Assembly (NCBI GenBank): GCA_910575035.1
Contig: CAJTDL010000045.1
Span: forward strand, 1-32,531
Direction of reading: 5' to 3'
Source: Lachnospiraceae bacterium
Lineage (GTDB): Bacteria > Bacillota > Clostridia > Lachnospirales > Lachnospiraceae
Length of the DNA: 32,531 nt
The notes beneath the pieces were generated by a model that saw only the letters and a list, made by a program, of their open reading frames with translations, had not been told where the DNA came from and ran no database searches. Below, in pieces: positions 7,425 to 14,159 of this stretch. Position numbers and translations under genes: made by a program. The stretch's first letter is position 1. Each line of letters opens with the position of its first letter.

Positions 7425-8894
7425 ATGCTAAAAGATTGGAGTAAGCCTGAAAGACCGCAGGATGAGGAATTGAATGAGCGCCTGAAAGCCGCAAAGGCCA
7501 AGCTGGCAGTCCAGCAGATGCAGATTAAGGAGCATAAGCTTCCGGTATTTGTCCTTTTTGAGGGGTGGGGCGCAGCTGGCAAGGGCAGCGTGCTGGGGAA
7601 AGTGATACTTAACATAGACCCGCGGTTTTTCAAGGTATTTACCATGGATATCCCCACAGAGGAGGAAAAGCGCAAGCCCTTTTTGTACCGCCATTTTGTA
7701 AAAATCCCGGAAGCTGGAAAATTTTGCTTTTTGGATTCCGGCTGGATGGATGAGATTACCAGAGAATGCCTGCATGAGAACTTAAGCGATAAGGATTACA
7801 AAAAACGGATTGACAGCGTGAAGCGTTTTGAGCGCCAGCTTACAGATAATGGCTACCTGGTCATGAAATTTTTCTTCCATATCAGCCAAAAGGAACAGCA
7901 AAAGCGCCTAAAGGGCTTAGAAGAGGATGCGAGCACGAATTGGCGTGTTAGCGAGAATGACCTGTGGCAGAACATGCACTATGAGAAATGCCTGAAAACT
8001 TATGGCCAATACTTGAACGATACCAATGTATCCACATCCCCCTGGTATATTGTGGATGCCAAGAGCAAAAAATGGGCGCAGCTCCAGGTTTTGGAAACAT
8101 TAGTCAGCGGCATTGACACCGCATTGCAGAACCGTTCCATTGCCGTGCCTCTGCTGCAGAATGTTTTCCCAATGGAAAAAGTACCAAAATTATCCGAGAT
8201 TTCCCTGGATAAATCCCTGACAACAGAAGAATATAAGAAAGAGTTAACCGAACTGCAGGCCAAGCTGCGGGGGCTGCACAATGAGCTGTACCGCAGGAAG
8301 ATTCCGGTTGTCATTGCTTATGAGGGCTGGGATGCCGCTGGCAAAGGCGGCAATATCAAACGGATCACCGGAGCCTTGGATCCCAGGGGATACGAAGTGC
8401 AGCCCATTGCAAGCCCGGAGCCCCATGAGAAAGCACGCCATTACCTTTGGCGTTTCTGGAACCGCTTGCCTAAGACAGGCCATGTGGCAATTTTTGACCG
8501 TACCTGGTACGGCAGGGTCATGGTAGAGCGGCTGGAAGGCTTCTGCAGCGAGAACGACTGGCAAAGAGCCTACAATGAGATCAATGAGTTTGAAAAGGAG
8601 CTGTACGACTGGGGCGCCATCATTATTAAATTCTGGGTGCAGATTGACAAGGATGTGCAGCTGCAGCGTTTCACCGACCGCCAGAACACGCCGGAAAAGC
8701 AGTGGAAGATTACAGAGGAAGACTGGCGTAACCGGGAAAAATGGGATTATTATGAGACAGCCGTAAATGAAATGATGAAAAAGACCAGCACCACCTTTGC
8801 CCCTTGGCATGTGCTGGAGTCCAATGATAAAAAATATGCCAGGATTAAGGCCTTGAAGATTGTGATAGAAGAGATTGAGAAAAAGCTTCGGTAA
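7425..8894 (+). CDS. pap: Polyphosphate:AMP phosphotransferase, two fused PPK2 domains
   Basis: At 489 residues with two PPK2 domains in tandem, this matches the PAP group, which transfers phosphate from polyphosphate to AMP to make ADP. Each half has a Walker A loop: EGWGAAGKGS (46-55) and EGWDAAGKGG (300-309). The second half also has the full Walker B/lid motif DRTWYGRVMVER from D358. The matching place in the first half reads DSGWMDE (D104) and lacks the Arg and WY pair, so that half is probably structural or weak, as is known for fused PPK2s. AAAGGAGGAG lies 6 bp before the ATG. A TTGACA at 7320 has no good -10 partner. It could spend polymer made by the VTC protein 5.5 kb upstream. Confidence 0.9.
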   Translation: MLKDWSKPERPQDEELNERLKAAKAKLAVQQMQIKEHKLPVFVLFEGWGAAGKGSVLGKVILNIDPRFFKVFTMDIPTEEEKRKPFLYRHFVKIPEAGKFCFLDSGWMDEITRECLHENLSDKDYKKRIDSVKRFERQLTDNGYLVMKFFFHISQKEQQKRLKGLEEDASTNWRVSENDLWQNMHYEKCLKTYGQYLNDTNVSTSPWYIVDAKSKKWAQLQVLETLVSGIDTALQNRSIAVPLLQNVFPMEKVPKLSEISLDKSLTTEEYKKELTELQAKLRGLHNELYRRKIPVVIAYEGWDAAGKGGNIKRITGALDPRGYEVQPIASPEPHEKARHYLWRFWNRLPKTGHVAIFDRTWYGRVMVERLEGFCSENDWQRAYNEINEFEKELYDWGAIIIKFWVQIDKDVQLQRFTDRQNTPEKQWKITEEDWRNREKWDYYETAVNEMMKKTSTTFAPWHVLESNDKKYARIKALKIVIEEIEKKLR

Positions 8895-8901
8895 GAAATG
8901 T

Positions 8902-8929
8902 AAGGTATAAAATTCAAGGTATAAAATGC
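8902..8929 (+). repeat. 14-bp tandem duplication upstream of spoVT
   Basis: AAGGTATAAAATTC (8902-8915) is followed directly by AAGGTATAAAATGC (8916-8929), one base different. It lies between the PPK2 stop and the spoVT start and may be part of the spoVT promoter region; no clear sigma-G boxes were found. Confidence 0.5.
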
Positions 8930-8991
8930 CTCCATTTACAGATAATAGTATCATGAAAAATGATAAGATTTTAAGATGGAGGATTTTGATT

Positions 8992-9540
8992 ATGAAAGCG
9001 ACAGGAATTGTTCGAAGGATAGATGATTTGGGAAGGGTAGTGGTGCCAAAAGAGATTCGCCGCACATTGCGGATCCGGGAAGGGGATCCCCTGGAGATTT
9101 TTACAGATCGGGAAGGGGAGATTATATTGAAGAAATATTCCCCCATTGGAGAGCTGGGGCAGTTTGCAGGCCTGTATGCAGAGAGCCTTGCCCAGACTAG
9201 CGGGTGCTTAGTCTGCATTACGGATAAAGACCATGTGATCGCAGCAGCCGGCGCAGGAAAGAAGGAGTTTGACGGCAAGCCGATTAGCAAACAGCTGGAG
9301 CATGTGATCACGGACCGGGAAACCTTTTGCGCCAAGAAGGATGAGAAGGGCTTTGTGAAGGTTACCTTAGATGATTCAGGTGACTTCCAGTCCCAGGTGG
9401 TGTCCACGATTATCTGTGAAGGGGACGCGATTGGGTCTGTGGTGATGTATAACAAAGAGGAAGGGTCAGGCATGGGGGAAACAGAGAGCAAGCTGGCAAA
9501 GGTGGCAGCAGGTTTTTTGGGAAAGCAAATGGAGCAATGA
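8992..9540 (+). CDS. spoVT: Stage V sporulation protein T (SpoVT), AbrB-type regulator
   Basis: A 182-residue protein, close to the 178 of Bacillus subtilis SpoVT. The N-terminal swapped-hairpin DNA-binding domain (about 5-50) reads GIVRRIDDLGRVVVPKEIR and LRIREGDPLEIF; the rest fits the GAF-like domain of SpoVT. In Bacillus it tunes sigma-G-dependent genes in the forespore. The start at ATG 8992 is set by GGAGG at 8978-8982; an upstream in-frame extension has no ribosome site. The gene supports a spore-forming host. A terminator follows. Confidence 0.92.
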   Translation: MKATGIVRRIDDLGRVVVPKEIRRTLRIREGDPLEIFTDREGEIILKKYSPIGELGQFAGLYAESLAQTSGCLVCITDKDHVIAAAGAGKKEFDGKPISKQLEHVITDRETFCAKKDEKGFVKVTLDDSGDFQSQVVSTIICEGDAIGSVVMYNKEEGSGMGETESKLAKVAAGFLGKQMEQ

Positions 9541-9562
9541 GGATAAAGTAATTCACAAAGAG

Positions 9563-9596
9563 AAAACGCCATGTAATGTTTTTGCATGGCGTTTTT
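9563..9596. terminator. Bidirectional terminator between spoVT and the deacetylase gene
   Basis: AAAACGCCATG (9563-9573) pairs perfectly with CATGGCGTTTT (9585-9595) around an 11-nt loop, with a T run on the plus strand and an A run on the other side. The two flanking genes converge on it. Confidence 0.88.
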
Positions 9597-9602
9597 CCTG
9601 TC

Positions 9603-10652
9603 TTAGGATTCTTTAGATGAAGAGCTTCGGAATTGTACAGGTTCCACATTTTTATCCAAAGAGCGGAACTCATAGCCTTCGTCCGCCAGGTACTGCAGCA
9701 CGGAGGGAAGGGCGGCCAGGGTAGCGTCTTTGCCAGAACCGTCATGCATCAGGACGATGGGGAGGTCGACTGTCCCTACATGGGTGCAGATATTGTCAAT
9801 AATATTTTCTGTTGTGGTAAGGTTGCTGCCGTCCCCGGAGCTGACGCTCCAGTCAAAATACACAAATCCCCGCCGTTCCATTTCTTTGATGATCTGGTGG
9901 CCTACATAAGAGGAGCCGTTATTGCTCCCGCCAGGGAAGCGGAACAGGGAGGGGGTATATCCTGTTTTTTCCTTTACCCAGTTATAGACCTTTTCATAAT
10001 CAGCTAAAAAAGCATCGACGGAACGGTAAATCTCGTTGTAATCGTGGCTGTAGGAGTGGAGCGCCAGGGTGTGCCCCCGTTCTACAATTTCAGACAGGTA
10101 TTCCTCGTATTCTTCATTGTTTTTCTGCACAACAAAAAAAGTTGCCTTTGCATTGTATTGATCTAAAAGATCCAATACTTTTGGCGTCAGGGAGGAAGGG
10201 CCGTCGTCGAAGGTCAGGTAAACATATTTTGAATTGTTCTGAGTTTTTTCGCCATCTGCAGCGGCATACAGGTTTGGAAAGGAATCATTGTCAGGGTCAT
10301 ATGACCAGTAATCCCCATCGTCGTTATCGCTGCCGCTGGAATCACCATTTGTCAAGGAGTCTATTTGCTCAGACAATTGGGAGATAAAGTCTTTTTGCCC
10401 AGCGATATATTTTTCCTGTTCTTCTAATTTAGAAGCGCTGTTTTCCAATTGGGAGGTGTTGTCCTCTAGCTTTGAGGATGTGTCCTCCAGCTGCGTGTTC
10501 AAGTCCGAATTGTCTTCCTGGAGATGGAAGGCCTCTGTTTCCAGGGTTTTGTAGCGGGCGCCTAAGGCTGCATATTGGTATCCCAGGATGGCGCAGGCAA
10601 TCAGGAGGATGGCGGCGCAGGCAGAAGGGATAATGAAAGGTTTCTTTTTCAT
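9603..10652 (-). CDS. Membrane-anchored CE4 polysaccharide deacetylase (PgdA-like)
   Basis: A 349-residue protein with one N-terminal membrane helix (about 6-26), a coiled coil rich in Leu, Glu, Ser and Asp (about 33-100), an acidic linker, and a NodB domain (about 140-335). Catalytic and metal residues are visible: D149/D150 in YLTFDDGPS, H199 and H203 in HSYSHDY, R238 in RFPGGS, and H303 in LMHDG. Such enzymes remove acetyl groups from cell-wall GlcNAc and give lysozyme resistance; the exact substrate here is not shown. TAAGGAGAGA precedes the start. It is a single gene convergent with spoVT. Confidence 0.9.
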   Translation of the reverse strand: MKKKPFIIPSACAAILLIACAILGYQYAALGARYKTLETEAFHLQEDNSDLNTQLEDTSSKLEDNTSQLENSASKLEEQEKYIAGQKDFISQLSEQIDSLTNGDSSGSDNDDGDYWSYDPDNDSFPNLYAAADGEKTQNNSKYVYLTFDDGPSSLTPKVLDLLDQYNAKATFFVVQKNNEEYEEYLSEIVERGHTLALHSYSHDYNEIYRSVDAFLADYEKVYNWVKEKTGYTPSLFRFPGGSNNGSSYVGHQIIKEMERRGFVYFDWSVSSGDGSNLTTTENIIDNICTHVGTVDLPIVLMHDGSGKDATLAALPSVLQYLADEGYEFRSLDKNVEPVQFRSSSSKES

Positions 10653-10938
10653 GGTTAGGTTCTCTCCTTATGTAAAAATTTTTGCAGGTGGATATAGGAG
10701 GCTGTATTTATCTATAAATAATAGCAATGCAGCTATATATCCGCATACCAGTATAGCGAAAAGATGGGATGCAGGCAAGCCATTAAAAAAATTTTAAGAA
10801 AATTATTACGAATATTATGTTATGATGAAACATGCGAAATTAATTCACGAAAATTGATAGAACCATATATCTTTTATCCGTAATAATAAGTGTAGCTGCA
10901 AAACAGACCCGTGCACAGGACTGAAGAAGAGGATAATG

Positions 10939-11496
10939 ATGAAAATTGGAGAAAAGAATTATATTCAGCAATTACAATTGCATAATGAAAAGGCGCTCAT
11001 GTATGTGATCGATAAATATGGCGGGCTGCTAATGGCGGTAATCCGTAAGCATCTGTTTCGGCTGCCCCAGCGGCAGGAAGAATGCTTTGACGATGTGCTG
11101 CTGAAGATCTGGCAGAACATTTCCGACTTCGATGAGAGCAAAAATACCTTTAAAAATTGGGCGGCTGCCATTGCAAGATACCGGGCAATTGATTATTTGC
11201 GGCAATACCAGCGGGAATTGGAGACTGTGAATATTGAAGATGCTGTGATTGCCCAGGAGGATGCGCAGCTGGCTGGAATGATTGAGAAAGAGATATCAGA
11301 AGAAGTGGAAAAAATGCTGGGATGCCTGAAGCCTTCCGACCAGACGCTGTTCCTGAAGCTGTATGTGGAGGAAAAGACCATGGATGAGGTCAGCCGGGAA
11401 ACAGGGCTTAGGAAAGAAGTGATCTATAACCGCCTGTCACGCGGCAAGCGCAAAATCCGCAGGCAGTTTCGGATGGAAAGGCGCTCCCCCACCTGA
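10939..11496 (+). CDS. ECF-type RNA polymerase sigma factor
   Basis: The 185-residue protein has region 2 (about 14-80, with ECFDDVLLKIWQNI and ARYRAIDYLRQYQRE) and region 4 (about 125-180, with MDEVSRETGLRKEVIYNRLSRGKRKIRR) and no region 3, the layout of ECF sigma factors. AGAAGAGGA (10925-10933) best fits the ATG at 10939; another in-frame ATG lies 3 bp earlier. The next gene, 88 bp on, encodes a membrane DUF4179 protein, a common partner of this sigma group. No promoter box convincing enough to name was found upstream, although TATGAT at 10821 is possible. Target genes are unknown. Confidence 0.9.
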   Translation: MKIGEKNYIQQLQLHNEKALMYVIDKYGGLLMAVIRKHLFRLPQRQEECFDDVLLKIWQNISDFDESKNTFKNWAAAIARYRAIDYLRQYQRELETVNIEDAVIAQEDAQLAGMIEKEISEEVEKMLGCLKPSDQTLFLKLYVEEKTMDEVSRETGLRKEVIYNRLSRGKRKIRRQFRMERRSPT

Positions 11497-11584
11497 AGGC
11501 AGGAGAGGCCGGGGCGGTTATCCATAGCGGCTGGATTACATTCTCTTGCAACAGGAAGGGTCAATGCATAGAACGGAGGTAGGC

Positions 11585-12796
11585 ATGGAAAAAAATATTT
11601 ATGGGTTACTGAATGAAGTAGATACGGATCTTACGGAATACGAAGAATTGGAATTATCCTCCCAGGAGTTAAAACAACATAAACAGCGGATTATGATGGA
11701 GGTAAAAAATATGGAAAACAGGTTGGATAAAGGCGGCAGGAGAAAAGGCAAGGTGTGGATGAAGGCGGCAGGCGTGGCCGCAGCGTGCGTGATAGCCATC
11801 GGCGGCGCAGCCGCCGCGAACCCTGTGCTGGCGAAAGAGCTTTTCAGCGATGTGTTTGGCAAATTAATCCAAAATGCCCAGGGTGAAAAATATGAGAAGG
11901 AAGACACGGAAATGTTCACCAAGATTGGGGAAAATGCAGTTGCCATTCAATCTGAGGTGGAAGGCCGCCAGGATGAGGGGCAATCCCAGGCCGGGGAAAG
12001 CTATGTGACAACGGTGGAGCAGAACGGCGTTACCCTTTCCATATCGGATGTATACTGCGACGGATATGTCCTGTATTATACAGCTACCCTGCAGAGTGCA
12101 GACGAGGGGCTGAGCCAGGCGGATGGCATTGTGATAGACGCAAAGGATGGGAGAAGTTCCCAGATCGCATTGGAAGGGATTGATATGGAAGGCTACAGCA
12201 CGCGGCCATTTGAGAAATCAGAAGACGGCACTTACGTGTCTGTCCAGCAAATTGATTTGATGAATCCCACAGACATGGAGTGTAAGAGCGTGGATCTGAA
12301 GCTGGGAGAGAAGCAATCCATAGTTGTGGATTGGAGTATATGGAACCTGATTGGACACAAATGGGATCAGTGGGATGAGCAGGGAGAATATATGTTAACT
12401 GGGAGAGTGGATGGCGAATGGCATTTAAGGTTCCCAGTGACGATTGACAGAGCTGCCAATGAGACATTTGATATCGGCAAAGAAGAAAATGGCATTACTG
12501 TCAAGAGCGGCACCAAGACAAAGGCAGGCCTGGTGGTGGAAGTGGAACTGCCGGATTTCAGGCAGGAGCCTTATAATGACCCATATAACGACCCATATAT
12601 GGGAATCTGCGACAGTGAGGGCAATTTCCTCCAATGGATGAACCAGAGAACGGATCTTCATGAAGACGGCACATCTGTTATGCAGATCATGGTGCTGTAT
12701 GATGGGCAGAAGGATCTAACCTTCCAGGTCACAAATAAAAATGTGAAAGATTTGGACGATGACTTAATTGCAAATATTGGCTTTGAGGTGCCTTAG
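11585..12796 (+). CDS. DUF4179 transmembrane protein, probable anti-sigma factor
   Basis: A 403-residue protein with an N-terminal cytoplasmic part rich in charged residues (1-56), one membrane helix (about 57-79, AAGVAAACVIAIGG), and a large outer domain. The helix and the following NPVLAKELFSDVFGKL match the DUF4179 start. Placement after an ECF sigma gene suggests that it holds the sigma factor at the membrane. The outer domain contains a short duplication (YNDPYNDPY near residues 330-338). ACGGAGGTAGGC precedes the ATG at 11585; a TTG 39 bp upstream is less likely. The pairing is established for the family, but its signal is unknown. Confidence 0.82.
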   Translation: MEKNIYGLLNEVDTDLTEYEELELSSQELKQHKQRIMMEVKNMENRLDKGGRRKGKVWMKAAGVAAACVIAIGGAAAANPVLAKELFSDVFGKLIQNAQGEKYEKEDTEMFTKIGENAVAIQSEVEGRQDEGQSQAGESYVTTVEQNGVTLSISDVYCDGYVLYYTATLQSADEGLSQADGIVIDAKDGRSSQIALEGIDMEGYSTRPFEKSEDGTYVSVQQIDLMNPTDMECKSVDLKLGEKQSIVVDWSIWNLIGHKWDQWDEQGEYMLTGRVDGEWHLRFPVTIDRAANETFDIGKEENGITVKSGTKTKAGLVVEVELPDFRQEPYNDPYNDPYMGICDSEGNFLQWMNQRTDLHEDGTSVMQIMVLYDGQKDLTFQVTNKNVKDLDDDLIANIGFEVP

Positions 12797-12928
12797 AGCG
12801 TGTCTGAAAATGTATTCCTGCCATCTGCATCGGGTTTGGCTGGAAACAGAAGTAAAGTGTACCAGGGAATTTTAGGATAATCTAAGGTTATGGAACAGGG
12901 GCTGCTGCAGTAATATATGCAGCAGCTT

Positions 12929-13018
12929 GCCTATTTTCCTGAGAGCGCTGCTTCCCAAGCCTCAGCGTAGCCACCGCTTCGCCTGCGTTTGTGAAACAGC
13001 GCTCTCAGAAAAATAGGC
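12929..13018. repeat. Long inverted repeat, 22-bp arms
   Basis: Arm 12929-12950 (GCCTATTTTCCTGAGAGCGC...) pairs with arm 12997-13018 at 21 of 22 positions around a 46-nt GC-rich loop. The structure could be a small mobile palindrome, a structured RNA or a terminator; none of these can be decided here. Confidence 0.7.
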
Positions 13019-13063
13019 TGCGCCAAACATTAAGGTATTTAGTGTGCTAGTATAATATTGCAC

Positions 13064-13195
13064 AAATAACGGTGAAAACAGCGCCTGCTATTTGCGCCAG
13101 TACCACATTGTCGTCAGCCAACAATGCTACCGCATTGTCTCCTTCCTCCGCTTGGTTCTGACACAAATATGAAGTGCTGTTTTTCACCGTTATTT
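13064..13195. repeat. Second long inverted repeat, about 20-bp arms
   Basis: AAATAACGGTGAAAACAGC (13064-13082) pairs with GCTGTTTTTCACCGTTATTT (13176-13195), with one extra T in the right arm. The 93-nt interior is rich in short C-rich words and contains ATGCTACCGCATTGTCTCC, reminiscent of GTAGCCACCGCTTCGCC in the loop of the neighbouring inverted repeat. Confidence 0.65.
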
Positions 13196-13287
13196 AGTCA
13201 ATGCTGTACTAGGGCTAATACCCAGCTCCTGCAGGAATTGCGGGAGGCAAGTGTCCGGTGGGCATTTGGGGGCTTGCCCCAGGCAGT

Positions 13288-13401
13288 TTATTCGTCCCCG
13301 TCTCCCCAGCCGTCGTCCCCGCCGTCTATGATGCTGGTAGCAATTACATCTTTTGTTTCAAATGGTATTATTTCAAGTTCTGGAGTTTCGTATGCCTTCA
13401 T
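13288..13401 (-). CDS. Short peptide A of the duplicated cassette (37 aa, YETPELEII type)
   Basis: The peptide contains YETPELEIIPFE, then DVIATS, and ends in an acidic Gly/Asp tail (IIDGGDDGWGDGDE). GGAGGTGA lies 6 bp before the ATG, a very strong ribosome site for such a small gene, which argues that it is translated. It is the third gene of cassette A, 36 bp after the lipoprotein gene. A paralogue in cassette B shares about 16 of the first 23 residues but has a different tail. The leader-plus-variable-tail layout and YxxPxL resemble leader sequences of lasso peptide precursors, but no maturation enzymes are in the window, so function is unknown. Confidence 0.7.
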   Translation of the reverse strand: MKAYETPELEIIPFETKDVIATSIIDGGDDGWGDGDE

Positions 13402-13437
13402 AAAGCCTCACCTCCCTTCTGCTGGCAATCATTGCTT

Positions 13438-14019
13438 TTATTCTGAACCTTCCAGGATTTCTAAGACATGGACTTCTAATACGGTTACGGCTTTTCCCCC
13501 TATTTGCCCCTCGATGATAATGCCGGTTACCCGGATGGGGGTATTTTCTTCCGGTTCCTTCGGAAGGTATTTCAGAGGAAGGCGAACCGAAGACGAATGG
13601 CCATCTTTTGGAAATGTGCGGCTGATGTAGGGATCGTCCCCTTCTTTTGTGAAAATCCCTTCCAGCTGATAAATATTTCCAGAATACTCGCCTGTATGCT
13701 CGATTAGCTCCGAAACCGTGCTCAAGTAATCATCTTCTGTGATGACATGGATATTCTCCCCTAAGGCGTCCAGCAGCTCCTGATCAGTAGCGTCTGCGCT
13801 TAACAGGGGTTCTTCATCCCCATCCTTTGCAGCGCCTGTATCTGGCAAAGGCTCCTTCTGCGCCTGTTCAGGCGTGGAATCTGTATTGCTGCCGGATACA
13901 GGCTCTGTGCCTGGCAGGGCATTGTCTTGGGATGGAGCCAGGTTGGGGCTGCCATTGCAGGCGGTTAGTGAAAGCAGCAGGAATAAAAAAAGAAAAAGTT
14001 TAGAAAATTTTTTTAGCAT
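13438..14019 (-). CDS. Lipoprotein A of the duplicated cassette
   Basis: A 193-residue lipoprotein: Lys-start signal ending LSLTAC (lipid Cys21), then a Pro/Ser/Asp-rich linker to about residue 75, then a folded domain with LLDALGENIHVI and YSGNIYQLEGIF. The C-terminal half (LPLKYLPKEPEE, IRVTGII, AVTVLEVHVLEIL) looks like an all-beta OB-like fold. The IHVI...YxGxIYQLEG pattern resembles the C-terminal domain of DUF1980/YcgQ proteins, a group often found near zinc-transport genes; this is a weak, by-eye match. It is the middle gene of cassette A. Start 14019 is favoured by AAAGGTAGG 9 bp upstream; an ATG three codons earlier is possible. Confidence 0.72.
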   Translation of the reverse strand: MLKKFSKLFLFLFLLLSLTACNGSPNLAPSQDNALPGTEPVSGSNTDSTPEQAQKEPLPDTGAAKDGDEEPLLSADATDQELLDALGENIHVITEDDYLSTVSELIEHTGEYSGNIYQLEGIFTKEGDDPYISRTFPKDGHSSSVRLPLKYLPKEPEENTPIRVTGIIIEGQIGGKAVTVLEVHVLEILEGSE

Positions 14020-14052
14020 AGTCTGCATCCTACCTTTCACAAAAGATGGGCG

Positions 14053-14089
14053 CATCCCCAGCAGAATTGAAATATCTTCTGTGGGGATG
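14053..14089 (-). other. Hairpin between repeat protein A and lipoprotein A
   Basis: CATCCCCA (14053-14060) and TGGGGATG (14082-14089) form a perfect 8-bp stem in the 140-bp gap of cassette A. It could lower expression of the downstream genes or be a processing site. Cassette B has only a 4-bp gap here and no such hairpin. Confidence 0.4.
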
Positions 14090-14159
14090 GCTCATATGTC
14101 AGCATTGTCAGGAAAGCGCCATGGATTGAGGCTGCTGTCTTACCTGACTTTGAAAATTA

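Larger units (their letters stand above)
12797..13287. other. Gene-free stretch with several inverted repeats
   Basis: No gene was found. A 9-bp perfect hairpin (GCTGCTGCA at 12901-12909 with TGCAGCAGC at 12918-12926) may end the sigma operon, although its T tract is weak. Two much longer inverted repeats follow and are listed separately. The end of the stretch near 13200-13287 lies beyond the stop of the minus-strand cassette and has no clear terminator of its own. Confidence 0.55.

Noticed and set aside
8244-9587. A 447-residue minus-strand frame across the PPK2 end and spoVT
   Set aside because: It overlaps two well-recognised genes and a terminator, and has no ribosome site or recognisable domain.
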